Assembly (NCBI GenBank): GCA_016648135.1
Contig: JADDOH010023183.1
Location: 1 to 64,000 of the forward strand
DNA length: 64,000 nt
Direction of reading: 5' to 3'
Origin: Agrypnia vestita
Lineage: Eukaryota > Arthropoda > Insecta > Trichoptera > Phryganeidae
Part shown: positions 43,634 through 58,600 of the stretch, piece by piece
Layout: every line of letters starts with the position of its first letter
How positions within the stretch are numbered: position 1 is the first letter of the stretch
Program-made: the position numbers and the translations under genes
Notes under the pieces: generated by a model
Databases searched by the model: none
Told to the model about the DNA's origin: nothing
The model's input: the letters and a program-made list of their open reading frames with translations, nothing else

Positions 43634-46600
43634 ATGGAGCAAGATAAATGGAACAGATTAATAGTTCATTGGGTATGTTTTGGATATGTTTTATTACAGA
43701 CTTTTTAATGTGCTCTTTTCACGGGATATTTAGTCAGTTTACATAATATGTGATGTTTTTATAACGAAGTTTTCTGACCGTTATTATTTTTTTAATTAAA
43801 AATCGTGAATGTTTTGTTATATCCAAAAATGTGTAACGATGTTGACATTTTCTCGGGATTTTAGGGATCATTGCCTGACGTAAGTGCTTGTAGACCCACT
43901 CGAATAGTTTTTACTTTATATGGGGTGGGGCCACATTAAAATAACACTTTTATTATTATTTGAAATTTCCATCGGCAAATTATTAGCATTAGATGTCATA
44001 TAGCATATTATAGCATATTATATTCTCTAATCTTGTGTAATATTTTATTACAGATAAACTGTTTAACAATTCCAAATTTGAAAGTTATATCCGTTAGAGA
44101 TCTGGACATAAAAATACTTTACCAACTGATAAGTTATTTAGATAACCTTGACAATGAGACAGACAATGATGAACACCATTTAAACACAATATTATTATTT
44201 TTGAAAAGAGAATACCCACTTTTTAATGGAGAAGAAACACTGGAAAAGTTGGTGGAAGAAGAACCCATAATGATAGCATCTTTGCTGCTTCACTATTCGT
44301 GTATCAAAACTAAAGATGAAAGCGTCCGTGGAGCTATGTGCCAGAGGTTGAATCCTGTTGACCAAAAGGCGATAATGTTTTTTGCGAATAGCTTGATGAA
44401 GTATGAAAACATTACTCCAAAGATATTGAAAGAAACCATGATGGGTAAGTTGGTTTTCTGAGTTTTTAACAAATCTATTAAATTTTTTAGTTAACCTGTC
44501 AGTCCTCAACTGATTAGTTCCCTAGCTTATTATCTATATTAAGATTGCTTATATATATTGTTATACTTGACAGAAAAAATAAAATATCATATTTTATTAT
44601 TTGGAATATTTTGTTTTGTACAATTCAACCAAATTAAGTAATAATAGTAATATAATTATGAAAATGACATTGCTTTGTTTCAAATGAAATAATGTTTAAT
44701 GTAATTGTTTTACTTGTATTCTGTAATATTCTTATTCCCCAACATTAATCCATTAGGTAGTTCGGAAAATAAATTTTAACATCACATCATTTTGAATGTT
44801 CTTTCTTAGGAAATATTATCTCATTTGTTATTTGTTTGGGACCTTTTGTATTTTATTTTATTTATGATATTTGTATCTCTGCTCATCATGAACAACGGCC
44901 TATTCCAAAATGCTCTTTCAGAACATTCCAATGTTTTTAAATAAGTTTATCTCGAATGAATAAGTAATATGTTTATCATAGATAATGAATTTTTGTTTAT
45001 TATTATAAAAGATGTTGAATAAACAATGTTTTGTTTATTTTTTTTTAATCACTACTGAATAAAAATTGATTTTGAGTTGGGCCATTATTCACAATATATG
45101 ATATGAAGGTTTATAGTGCATATGCTCTCGAGAAAACTGTTACAAACTAAATGAAGACGTTGAGGGGCTTAGCGCCTGGTAATCTCGAACTTAATATTGC
45201 AAAATGCTATAAAATTTCATTCATGCAAAGTGAAAATATTAAATATCCTTAGGCATTAGATGAAAAAATATTGTTAAAAAATTGTGAAATAAAACACTGA
45301 ACTTTGTTTTATTCCACTATTTTATATTTGAGAATTGTTACACTACACGTTTCGGAAACATCTGTTTCCTTCTTCGGGTGAGTTAAGACTGAGATATGGG
45401 AGAGTGGTTGTCTGGTGTATGGGTTGTGGATTCGGTAGAAGTGGAGGGGGTATCTAGGTGGTGGGAGATCGTAGAGATTATATAGATACAATATCATACG
45501 ATATTACCAAAAAACTACCAAGTAATATAAAACCAGCTTTCTTCACTGACAATTCAATTGAATAATAATAAAAAAAATAATAAGTCGTAAAATCTTGATA
45601 AATTACGCTGCATTGGGATTTATAAACTAGAATGTGGGGTTTGCGAGATGACATGTATTGGTAGGAGAGGCAGATCAATGGAAACAAGATTTCAAGAACA
45701 CAAAAGGTGCCTCGCAAATCATAATGTTTCAGAATATGCTAATCATATTATAGAAAATAACCACACATTCAACAATACAAAAATACACATCCTACATAAA
45801 CAAACATATGGCCTAAAACAAAATAATTTAGAAACACTTGAAATTCATAAAAACCTAAACACAACAAATAACATAATCAATAATCAAGTACAACCATTCA
45901 CATCACCCCTTATTACAATGTTCCCGATCTCCCACCACTTAGATACCCCTCCACTTCTACTGGATCCACAACCCATACATCAGACATCCACTTCCACATA
46001 CCTCATTCTTAACTCACCTGAGGAAGGAAACGGATGTTTCCGAAACATGTAGTGTAACAATTCTCAAATATAAAATAGTGGAAAAAACAGTTCAGTGTTT
46101 TATTTCATAATTTTTTAAAAATGAATTTTTTACAAAGTCAACGCCAAAACGTTCAATTACTTGAAAAATATTGTTTTAATTTAATCAAATCCGCGACTTG
46201 GGAGTGTTGCTGTATTCTAAATTATCAAACATCCCTCACATAGATAATCATCCGTATTCTGAACTAAGCAATATTGCTGTTCCTGTATCTTGTAAGTTAT
46301 TTATAACATTGTGACTCTGTTTTTTTGACGTTTTGTGTTTAATAGGTTTAAAATTAATGAATTCAATAAATTAGAAAGCTCATTATTCGTAATCGTGAAT
46401 AACTCAACATTTGTTTACGTTTTAGAGCTTTCTGATTGATCGAGTTCATTAATTTTAAACCTGTCAAACTTAAAACATTGAAATTGGCGACAATACAATG
46501 TTATACATACCTATCAAGATTGGGATAAAGATCTGACATCCCAATACTGCTATTTTCAGAATAGCTCAGAGTATTCTGGACATATCTAGTAAGATACTTG

Positions 46601-49600
46601 GTAAAAAATGTTCTTAGGTTTTTTCTCTGGATCATGCAATGGGATCAAAAACGTCAGCCAAAGAGGTCAGATATATACATGGCAGAATATCCCAGAAAAC
46701 TAAACACAGAAGATACTTGGTTACATAAATAGAATAATAAAATCTTTCAGAAACCAGCCCTTCATTGTGAGTGTATGGGTAAATGTAAAAATTTAGACTA
46801 ATTAACACTACGCAATATAATGTTAATTGGTCTAAACAAAATTTACTCTCCTGGCTTATTAAAAAATATTCTTCTTCATTCAATTTTGAATATAAAATAT
46901 TTTTTACACTTTGGCGGAGATAAAACATCAAAATATGCATTTTTTTCTGTATTCCTGGCTTATCTTTTCCAAAATGTTAGACTATCACTACAGTAACTTA
47001 TATAGAATATTAAAAATTCATTCGCTTTGACACAAGTCAAATAAAATGATAAAAAACTTTATAATAACTTTAAAATATTTTTAATATAAAGTTTTTAAAA
47101 TTTTATTTGACTTGTAGAATATATTTTTAAAATTCTATATAAGATAATTTTATGATAGTCCAACGTTTTCAAGAATATTCAGAAATATTGGAAAAAAAAA
47201 TGCAAACTTTGATGTTGCTTGTCTCCATAATTATTTTTAATAGAACATTGTTGGTTGAGCTATTACGTCTCATAATTTAGGCAGGAATCTACCTGTAAAG
47301 TATTGTGGATTAGCTCTGGTACACCTCTGTATAAAAAATCGGGCGCACCGTGGAACAAAACATGCCGAGGCAAGGCAACCTTTTCACTCATAACGTGATA
47401 ATTTAATTAGTATTTTTGTGCACACATATTTCTCAAATTATTGGAATGTCGATAGGTTAAAAATTATGCACCAAATTGACATGTGCCTTAGATTTGACAT
47501 GTGGCCCAGAAATTAATATTATAATTCTTTAAATAATTTTGCTAATATTAAGTCCTTACCTATGAAATTGTTGTTTTCTAAAAATTGCTATTTTAAAGTT
47601 TGATATCTTGCATTCGACTTTGAATTCCAAATTTAAATGAAGGCCATAAGGACCATAAGAAGCATGTAAGGACCAACCGGAAAACCTATTGAAAAGGTGT
47701 AAAATCTTACCGATCCAAAAACAACTCTACTGTAAAATAACACTGGAAGAATACGAGAAGGACAGTTTCAAAACACCAATACATCATGAATATACGACAA
47801 GACAAATAACAAATAAAAAAATAATTGTTACGGAGACAGAACCAAACAGTGCGTAATTCCAAAATTATTCAACAAGCTACCGGATAAAATAAAAAATGTA
47901 ACAAGACAAAAAAATATAAAAAAGACATTAAAGAAATACTACAGTGAATTGTGAAGTGGATAGGAAAAGCAAAAATTAGTTTAATATAGTAGCTTATTAT
48001 ATAATATATCATAAATTAAATACAATTCAGTAAAGAAATGTACATATACTTATTATAATTCAATCCTTGCGTTTAAACTGTAATTACAGTTTTGCAAGAG
48101 GTAATTTAAAATAAATAAATAAAAATAATGCTGTGACTATTTTTTTTTAAATGAGTTTATTCGTTTGTTTTCATGGCGGTTGTTTTTTCCTTGATATTTT
48201 TCCTTATATGAGTTCCGTTATGGTACTACAGTGAAACTCGCTTAATAAATTCACTTTTAATAAGTTTTCCCGTTAAATAAGTTTAAATTAATACGTTTCC
48301 CGCTTATTTTCGTTTCTCGCCTAAGTCGTGAAAATATTTATAGCCAAACTCAATTTATTCATACAAATATATCTTTATAATACGTTTTTCGGAAGACAAA
48401 ATTTTTTTCAACATTCCTAAAAATGAAAAATGGGCGCAATAAAAATTAAGTGGGTTTGGCGGCGTCACAAAAGTTCTAGCCGCTGAAAAAACCCTTTAGT
48501 ATTTGAATAGGCTAACAAAATAATATTTAATAAATAAATTTATCCGGCGATTATTTACAATAATTTTTTTCAAAATCAATCAACGTCGGCGCAAAATAAA
48601 TTTTCCTAAACGAAACTGTTTTCATTTTGGTTTTATTTTTTCGAGGAAACAATTGGCAATATTAATTACGTAATATCTCCTATTGTTTTCTAAGGCCGGT
48701 GTCACACTTCTTCCGTTGCGTCTTTGATGCCGCGGAACGCCGCTACTACATGGATCATCAATCGTTCCGCCGCCGCCGGCAGAACGCTCGTTTCGGCATC
48801 TGTTCGATTTCCCGCCCGCGGAACTTACGTCAACGTAAAATTGGTGACGTCGCGTCTCGTGTTTTTTATTGCAATGCGCTACATTTGACAGATTTGTGTG
48901 TTTGTTCTGGTTTGTTCTCCGCGCGGTCCGCGTAGGTATGTGACAGCTAAATTCGATTTGATAGATTTGACACGACGTCAAAGACGCGACGGTAGAAACG
49001 CGTAGTGTGGCGCCGACCTTAATGAGTTAAAAAAAAAAGTTCTAATTTAATTTAGCAATCAAAAATACCACGAATTTTCTTCGCACCCGGGAAAATATTA
49101 AGGTAGTCTGAAATCAAACGTAATTAAAATAAAGAAAATCGTAATTAATCACAAATAAAAGGACATTGCTCAAGGCGGTATGTTGATGTTATTATGTAGA
49201 AATCATAAAAGGGATAAATTTTTAAAATGAAGTCAAAAAGAATACTATTTACTAATGGTTATTTTTTACAAATGTTCAATCTTTACCAAGCCAGGGAAAG
49301 TAGATACAGGTAGCTTTTTGTATTTTTTTTTGTATTCGTGAGGTTTTACCCATTTATATTTAAATTTTTTGACAGTACTAATTTTAATTATAGTTTTGGT
49401 AATTTTTATTGTTTTCCGACCCTCAGGTACTATGTATTTACATAGGTAATATTTTACAAATGTATTTATTTACCCACTTAATTTTTAAAAATAAATTGTC
49501 CTTAAATTGTCATATTATATAGGTAAACGAAAATTTAATTAAAACACAAAATTAGAAAGTGTAAATAATTTATGAAAATATTGAATTAAGTTTTTATTTG

Positions 49601-52600
49601 CTGGTCCCTTGAAAAACGTATTATGAGAGTTTCACTGTAATACTGCATAGACGGCACGCAATATCAACAATGTGCGAGTCAAAAGAAACTGCTTTTGACT
49701 GTATGGTGGACCTGTGCCGGCATAATTCATCAAAGCTTCTCGAGATCTAGCACATCAATTAATGCAGAGTTATACTATCAAAAATTGAAAATGACGATGG
49801 ACAAGCTCACTATCAAACAACCGAGACTTGTCAATTGCTCTAGTTCACTACTTCTCCACGACAACAGTTATCCACACACTTCACAATGGACCATCTTAAA
49901 ATCACAGGAGCTTTGACTTGAAGCTCTCCATCACCCGCCTGACCTATCAAACCTTGCACCTTTCGATTTCTAATGTTTTCAGGATTTGATAACTTTTTAG
50001 GGGGGAAAAATTTTAACGATGAGTAGTTAGTGAAAAACGCTTTTCAAAAATTCATTGTTTCCCGTCCCCGGGATTTCTATAGCAAAGGCATTAATGAACT
50101 TCCATTAAAATGCCAAAAGTACATCGACAACAATGGCCAATACTTTGATTAAGTTAGTAGAGTTAAGTTAAGTTAAATTAAATTAAGTTAAGTTAAGAAG
50201 TTAAGCAGAGAATTCCTCCTGGACATCTGGCTAGGGCTGCTGGAAGCGCTTTCTGAACAGATTAACCCGCCTGGTAGTACCAGCAAATGGCTTTTTATAT
50301 GCTTTCAGCGATGGTAGGGATGCATTTGTATCAACAGTTAATAATGGCCGGGCTGCCCAGCAAATGACTTATCGGAAAGTGTTGGGTTTTTGCGAATACC
50401 GGCAATTTTGTTGAACACGTGGGTAGTTCGCAACAGATTAACTTTTATTTCATTTAAAGGTGTTACACATACATTCACTAGTAGGTAGTTATAACAAATT
50501 AAATAATTTTGATATTAACATCTTGACATAGTTCATAGTTCGGCCAGTTCTAAGCCTTTCTCCAGGTAATGGAACACTAGGGTGGGATTTTATTTCATAC
50601 CCAGATGCCCGTATCACATTAAAAAAAACAAATCTAGATTAAAAAACTAATTGTATTGCTTTTCAGTACTTCCCTCGAGTGAAATAGGCTCGCCCATGTC
50701 TGCGATGAGCCCCCCGGGTTGGGTGAGCAGTCCTGCAACGCCCCCAGGCCGCAATGGGCGACGATCACGACGCCTGATGAAATTGGAAGCCGCACTGGAG
50801 ACGGAGCGGTTCGATCGCACCTATCTTCAGGAGGAGCTGCACCGACAGGCAGCCAGGGTGCAAGAGATGGGTGAGTTGGCACTCGTTTTTATAACCCAGA
50901 ATATAAAAAAAAATATCAGTAGTTCATTCACTTGGTTTGCATACAGTAAATCAGCGGTTCCCAAACATTTATAGTTTATACCACTCTTGCCGCTTCATTG
51001 GATTTGGATGCCCCAATCGTTCCTCTATAAATGTGTTACAGTCCTTCTGCATATCCATGCAAACTTGTCAATATTATTTCCATTTTCAATTTTCAATTTC
51101 AATTTTTATTTATTACATAATATGTACATTACAAACATTCTGTTCAATGCATACATATTATTAACTTACATCTAAAAATATACATATACACATATACATA
51201 CACATCCATATACACATATACATACACATCCATATACACATATACATAAACACATATGTATACATACATACACATATACATACATACATACACACACATA
51301 TACATATTGTGTATTAAAATACTAATTTATTATTAAACAATTATTACACAATTAGAAGTGACCTGTATAATCTGGTCAAAGGTGTAGGAGAATCCTGCTT
51401 CGGAAAACCCCCTCAGACACATGGAATATATCAATATCCAAAGCGATCTTGTTCAGCATAGCTGTAGCTTTTCCAACAGGCATAACCATCGGCAGGTTGG
51501 TCCTGTATATTGGAATGTGAAACAATCTATGCTGACGATGTCTAAGGTAATTATCAGGAACATACAAACCAATGCTCTACATAATTTCAGTATTGTCGAT
51601 CATACCGCGCAACAATCGATAAAAGTGTGTAATCAAATACACATTCCTTCTAGTCTCTAAACTATTGTAGCCAAGCATTTTATTCTTCTTCCTCAGCCAT
51701 CTCTTCATTGCTGGTTGTAGGCCTCTTCTAATGCTCTCTAATCTTCTCTTTTTTGGGCTTTTCTTATCCACCCACTACCCGCGACGGGGATAATATCGTC
51801 GGTCCACCTTTTCTGAGGCCGGCCTCTTCCTCTTTTCACGTCCCACTGTCTCCATCGCAGAATTCTGGGTGCCCATCCCATATTTATATAATAATTATCA
51901 TAAAGAGTATTTTTCATATTTTTTTCTGAAAATTAAAATCGAGTGATTTCAAATGGTGCATGCCCTGTGGGCTAGTCATGGTAGTAATTCGTATGATGCA
52001 TTCTACTACCATCAACATGCACGATGTTGATGGTAGTAGAATTAAAAAATAGTGGTCAACGAAAGAAAGTGAATAATGGACAGTGTACGGAATAGAGGGT
52101 GAAGCAAACTATGAATCACTGCTGCGTATTTGTGCATAGAGTAGAATGAAGCAACCCATATACACCAACATTTATCAATTCTCAGAGGTGGAATTCTTAT
52201 CCGTGGACACACACTATAAAGAGCTGGCATGAATGTAGATGAGGCGAGAATTGTGTGTCAGAGCAGAAAAGTTTGGCATTCCATCTTTGTCATTTGTCTA
52301 TCTATTACAACAGACATTGTGTGATAGTGTATGTGTAATTTATTGATAAACGTGAAAAAATTATAATTTTTCTTGCAGAGAAGCAGCATGTTCTCTACTT
52401 GAGTGAAATAGCTCAACTCCGTGGTGAGCTGTCGGCTTGCACCAATGCCAGCTCATTAGGGGACAGTGGCACCCCTCTGCAGGGGACACGGGAGGACGAA
52501 GCAAAGCTTCGCAGGGAGCTGCTTGGAATGGAACAGGAGCTGCTCACGGCCATGGGAGAACTAGAAACCGTTACGCAAGAAGGATATAACATGAAGAAAA

Positions 52601-55600
52601 AGGTATTTTTCTATAGATTCAATACACATAATCCTATTAATATTAATAATGAATGATGTCGTATTTCTCCAAAAATAAGACATGGTCTTACTTTTATTTG
52701 TAGTCCAAAATATGTACTACGACTTATCTTGGAGGGATGTTATACGGTAGAATAGAACGCCCCATGAGTCCTCTACAATTCCTTTTTGCACTCAACGGAA
52801 TGGCTCTTTCTTTTTGCACTTATTTTCTCTAGGGCTAAATAATAAATCACATTATAAAAAATCAAATTAGTTAAATGTCAAACTGAATGAACGTACTTAG
52901 TAAAAAAAATTTAGATTTGTATGGCATTAGTAAGTAAGTATAACTGTGGCAATTGTGCTTGACAGTAATGTCAATAGACAAAGTAATAATGAGCGTTTCC
53001 GCTCGTTATTACTTTATCTATTGAATAGATAAAGTAGTGAGCGCTCGTTACACGCCGTCAACGCACTTCCATGCTTCCGTCTTTCATAATAGCCATATGG
53101 CTTATTTTTAGGGGTTGGCTTATATTACAAAAATATTGAAATTTACGTTATGAGAAACATGGTAGCTATTACATTTCAGTTTATTTATTACTATTATTAT
53201 TAATATTTGTGCAAACAAAATAAACACATATGTATTGTAATGGATATTCATTATAAAAATTGTTGATTCTGTATGCTATTGCCTGCCCAACATAACTTGA
53301 CGTGCGGCAGGATTGGACCTAAAACCCGCCCCGCCCGCACCCGGCGGCAACCCCTCGCCCTCGCGCTTCAGTATAATTTTGTATTTGCACGGGAGCTGTG
53401 ACATCTTGATTACCAATATACACTGAATTATTATGTCCAAAACAACCAAAACAGTCCGGGGCGGTGTAAGAACAATTGCCAATGAAGTATTAAAGTTTTG
53501 CGAAGCTGAAAAAGCAAATAATGGACCGATATTACCGTCTGATAGTTTGACAGATAGAGCGGCCGCCGCGGAGCGCGTTGTTACCCGACCAAATTTATAT
53601 TGACACTGGTCACCGGACATTCAGTACATTATGTATTGTGTAATAAATTTACAACCTGGCAACTTCTGTTTCGCGACAGGGGCGACCTCCCTCGCACGCC
53701 AAGTTATCGTGGTGGCACTCTATAACAAATAGGGTAAATAAATAAATAAACAAACACATGTTGTAATGGATATTTATTATACAAATTGTTAATTCTGTAT
53801 GGTATGATAAATAGGGTAAATAAATAAAAACATATTGTAATGGATATTCATTATAAAATTGTTAATTCTGTATGGTAGGTACTATGTTTAGTAAATTCAC
53901 ACATAATTTTAATAAGTTTGAGACAATTTGCACAAACTTTTTGACCTTGCATGATCAAAAATAGCTGTCCCAGTATTGCCTGTGGAAAATATATCTGGCA
54001 GTCGGAAGAAGGTTAAATTAGAGCCCACATAATTCTTATAATATTTGTGCTTAGTTAACAACCAGGTTATATTCCACCGACCTGGTTGTAAGGTGAATTG
54101 ATCGGTAAACGGACCCTCACATTTTATTTTAATAAAATATCTAATATAATTCTGTATAAAATCTACATGGTGAACAATACTTGTCTCCGACACGGTATTG
54201 CCACGAAATGTATAAACACACACACCCTGCTTTCAACGTGGTATTGCAATTCTATGCATGCTTTCTTGAATTAGCTGCCTTGATATGCGTGGATAGTTTT
54301 AGTTTGCGACATTTGCACTTATTCCCCATACTCGACACCTTTGAAAATTGTTTTTCACTTTTTTAAATCCCTCTTCGATTCTTTTTCTAACTGTTAAAAT
54401 GTGTAATTTTCTATGGAAGAAGTTATTACCGACTTTTCTAATTATTTTACATATTAAAAAATATGTAAAATAATTAGGAAAGTATGTAAAATAAATATAA
54501 AAAATAATTTGATTTTTTCAGAAATTAAAACAGCAAATTTGTCAATATCGGGTAGTTTAGTAATATAAATGCTGAGATATTTGCAATAGCATAATAAATA
54601 TTGCATTATCAAAATGATTTCTTGAAATATTCAAAAATATGGCTCAAAATCACCAAGGTGGAAAAAATAAACAAATTGTAACTTTATTGAGTAAATTAAC
54701 ATGATGACATACTACAATTGATTGTAACCTTACATCATACAATATGCTTCAAAAGTAAATAAAATTTTAAATTATTTTGATATACGTATACGGAAAGTCA
54801 TTTCGGGAACGCGTCCCAAAGTCTTTAAAAACTATCTCCATGAAATTTTATAAAATTAACGATATTTAACAGTTTCCCTCACTTTATCCAGTATTTTTTT
54901 TATTTAAAAACTATTTTTTTCTACAAAATTCTACTATACTTAGCACAACATTGACAACCACTTTTCTTTACAGGTGGCTGAAATGGAAAAGGACTTGGCA
55001 CTGTGGCGGAATCGTGCCGTGGATTTTGAGTCTGCAAGGGACGTGTTGCTCGCTCACATTGATGAAGACAAATCTCAAATATCGAGTTTAAAAATGGAAT
55101 TAGCTGAAAAAAATAAAATTTTAGAGGAATACAGGCTGGAACATCAGCTGAATGAAAGTATCGAGTGTGATGATGACACACTGACTCTCAAGAAAGGCTT
55201 CAGCTCATGTATGTTCGTATATTCATTTTTGCAAACTAAACATAACCCTGATATGCATAGAAATATATTCAAACAATATAAAACGATCCATCATGTTTTT
55301 TTTTTACATTCATCTCTCTTGGTTTTTTTTTATCTATGTAGATTACAAAAGTCTCTAAGGAGTATAATAATGAAAAGTGCGCAGTGTAATTTTATAAAGC
55401 TTTTTATTAAAATTTTTCAATTTTTTTAGCATACAAATGCATTAATTTTTGACTCAAAGTTTTGAAAGTTATTTAATATACCGAGAATAATAAATCCTGT
55501 ATGATAAGTCATACTCTATGGCAATACATAGTGACTGGAACTGCAATTTAAAAAAATTCTTCTGTTTATTGTAACTTAGATGTTGATTATTTTATATGTA

Positions 55601-58600
55601 TACTAAAATAATATTATACTCGAGCCATCTTAAGATGGCATTTTTGACAGATCGTAATAGTGTTGTGACACACTTAAAATCATTAACGAAATAATTCAGT
55701 CGAAAAAAAAATTCGTCGCACGGTGTGAGTTGAGAAAGTCTTTGCACATAAAAAAGGTTATAGAAGAATAATTAAACACATTTTTCTTAGATAAAAATAT
55801 TTACTTGAATGTTTCAATCTGATTCATCCCCATTACTATCACTCTCCATTAAACTATCGTCGCTGCTATCATTTCCTAAATTATTTATAATATCATTATC
55901 TAAATTATTATCGATTCTAATATCTCTTTCGTAATCTTCCTTTATTCGTCGCACGGTTCTATTCACTACATTAGCCCAGTCTGTTTGAGTTGTACGTTGA
56001 CAAGCTTCTTCTAATAATTTTAACATTTTTGATGTCGTAAATGGAGGTTCTGTATTATGCCTTGCTGCATTACCGCGGCATTTTCAAGAATTAATTCACA
56101 TTTAATTCGGTTAAAAATAGTAAACATGATTTTACGAGATTCTAAGTTATACCATTAGATAGATCTCAACCAAGCGCATCCTTTGGTGATATTTTCAAGT
56201 ATGTCAGATAAATATTAATTGCGTAATAGGCATCCAAAGTGGGCCGCAACAAACTAAGTGCGCCCGCGCAATTTCCCATATGTAAAATCATATCATTCCC
56301 ATAGATGTTCACATGAGGAACACGATAAAAAATGTTTCAGTTCGTTAGGACGTCTGTAACGTCCGTAATCTGAGTTCAAAAATATCGGCTGGCGGCCTAC
56401 CCAGCCGCCCGGGGCCGCCGTGGCGGCGCCGGGTTTTTTCCACTGGCCCGCGTGACTTGTAACGGTCGGCGCGGCCGCTGAGTTTTGCAGGGCTCCCAAG
56501 ATATTTACTCTCCCATATGATGGCTCAGATAAAACATTATTTATTTTAATTTCTACTTTAAAATATCACATAAAAGGATTCATTTGGCACATTTAAAAAT
56601 ACTTATGTATTTTTGCTTCCTCGCCTCTTCGAGGCAGGACATTTACATTAATTTTTTTTAATGATTTTATCCCCATCGCGCGAGCTTTCCTGTATATCCA
56701 AACCACGAAACATGAATTTTATTCAATATTACATTTACAAATGTCTTATCTAGTTCTTAAATATTTCATTCTTAAGATATCTCATTAAATATTTCATCAA
56801 ACTTAAATATTTCATTGTTTTGTAGCCGTTTTCTTTGCCCTCTAATAAAGCCATAGAAAAAGATCATATTTAGAGGGCACAATCGATCTGTCAGATTTGT
56901 TGTGTTATTTTGGATACTTATTCTGCGTATTCTACGCATATTATACAGGCATCAATATCCTATAACATTTTGAATCATTTCGTTCATTCCATATTGAATG
57001 TTGATGGACATCACTACTCTGGTGTTCGCGCAATAAAGTATACCATTTGTCCTCCAATGTTTAGCTGTCGTTAATTACGAAACTTCATGTAAGTCTAAAC
57101 GTCAAAAGTGCCATCATACAGTGGCCGTACTGTAGTATATATGGAGGATGTCTCATAACTAGTAGCAAAAACTTCAGGGGAGTCTTCTTTATTCAATTTT
57201 GAATAGAATATATTCTTTACACTTTGGGTGAAATGTGAACAGTCAAGGAGATAAGTAACATCAAAGTTTGCATTTTTCCCTAATGTTTCTGACGTGTCTT
57301 TTGTTAATGGTTTCCCTGATGAAACCTAGGCAGACATTTTGGCGAGGTAACACCGCTGTCAAGGCTTGGCCTCAAAAGTTACGTGGAACCATACTTGTCA
57401 GTGGGCCAAATTAATCTCCCACGGAAGCGGGGATTAATTAATTAATTAATTAATTAATTAATTCCCGAATTAATCTAATTATAAAAGTATAGTTAGATAA
57501 AAATTATATTTTACCGTTAAATTATATGCCGTTTCCCCATGGGGGTAGGCAGAGAGGATAGAGTGCCACACTCTACTGTCCTGGGATACAACTCTCGCTT
57601 CATCCACATTCGTACATCTCCGCATGCAAGCTCGTCGGTTGTTGAGTCTTCTAAGGGGACCATCTTCCAGTATCTGGTTAATCTGATCATGCCACATCTT
57701 CCGCGGTCACTCTCTCTTTCTGGTGCTGTTAACACTTGCATTACATATCTTTCTTACCATTCTTTCCTCATTTATTTGCTCAACATGCCCAAACCATCTG
57801 AGCAACCCTTTTTTTATTCTACGAGTTATGCTAAGATCAGCTTTACATTAATTCCTAATATCTTCATTCTTTATCATCATAAATGGATTTCCCGCACATT
57901 CGTCTAAGGGATCTCATCTCCATTGCATTCAGTCTACTTTCATTCCTCTTCTGCCAGCTCCAGGCTTCACTTCCATACATCAGTGTCGGTACCAGAATTC
58001 CATTATGTACCGCTAGTTTTGTCTTGGTAGATATTTCTATTAGAAATTATTGCATTCAAAGGACCGTTCACCCTCATTCCTGCAGTCACTCTCCTCTCGA
58101 TACCTTTCTCAACACTCCCCTTTCTATCGAACATACTTTCCAAGTACACAAACCCAAAGATTCATTGCCTACTAGTATTTCACACATTATCTTACTTTCC
58201 TCCTTCTCAAATACCATCACTTTTGTCTTGTTTATTTATATTCATAATAAGGTCACTTTCCTTGCATAAATATTAAAATTTTGTCAATCTGTTCTTGCTC
58301 ATTTTAACTAAGTTTGAACCTACTGTTTTCAGCATAGTTACAATTATGTATAATCCTTTGCGGACATAAAAAAATGTCTATTGTCACATATTCGCAATGT
58401 TAAATAATCAGCTTTTATTCTTTTTAAATTTCACAACTAAATTTACATCAGTACTTGCTAGGTTGTTCACCCTCAAATAATCACTTGAAAGATCGTTCAC
58501 TTCTGTCACTCACAGGTGTCGCATTTAGAGATTGCATTCTGATTTTTGCTTGGCCGCCCAACACGTCCTACATACATGCGGCCACCCGTGCACCTGTATT

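Noticed and set aside
50155..50205. TTAAG-rich run as a telomere-like repeat
   Set aside because: Not TTAGG; an irregular (AAGTT)n simple repeat after a mariner relic.
57539..58269. Two overlapping plus-strand frames of over 120 codons
   Set aside because: They are the antisense of a LINE reverse transcriptase readable on the minus strand.
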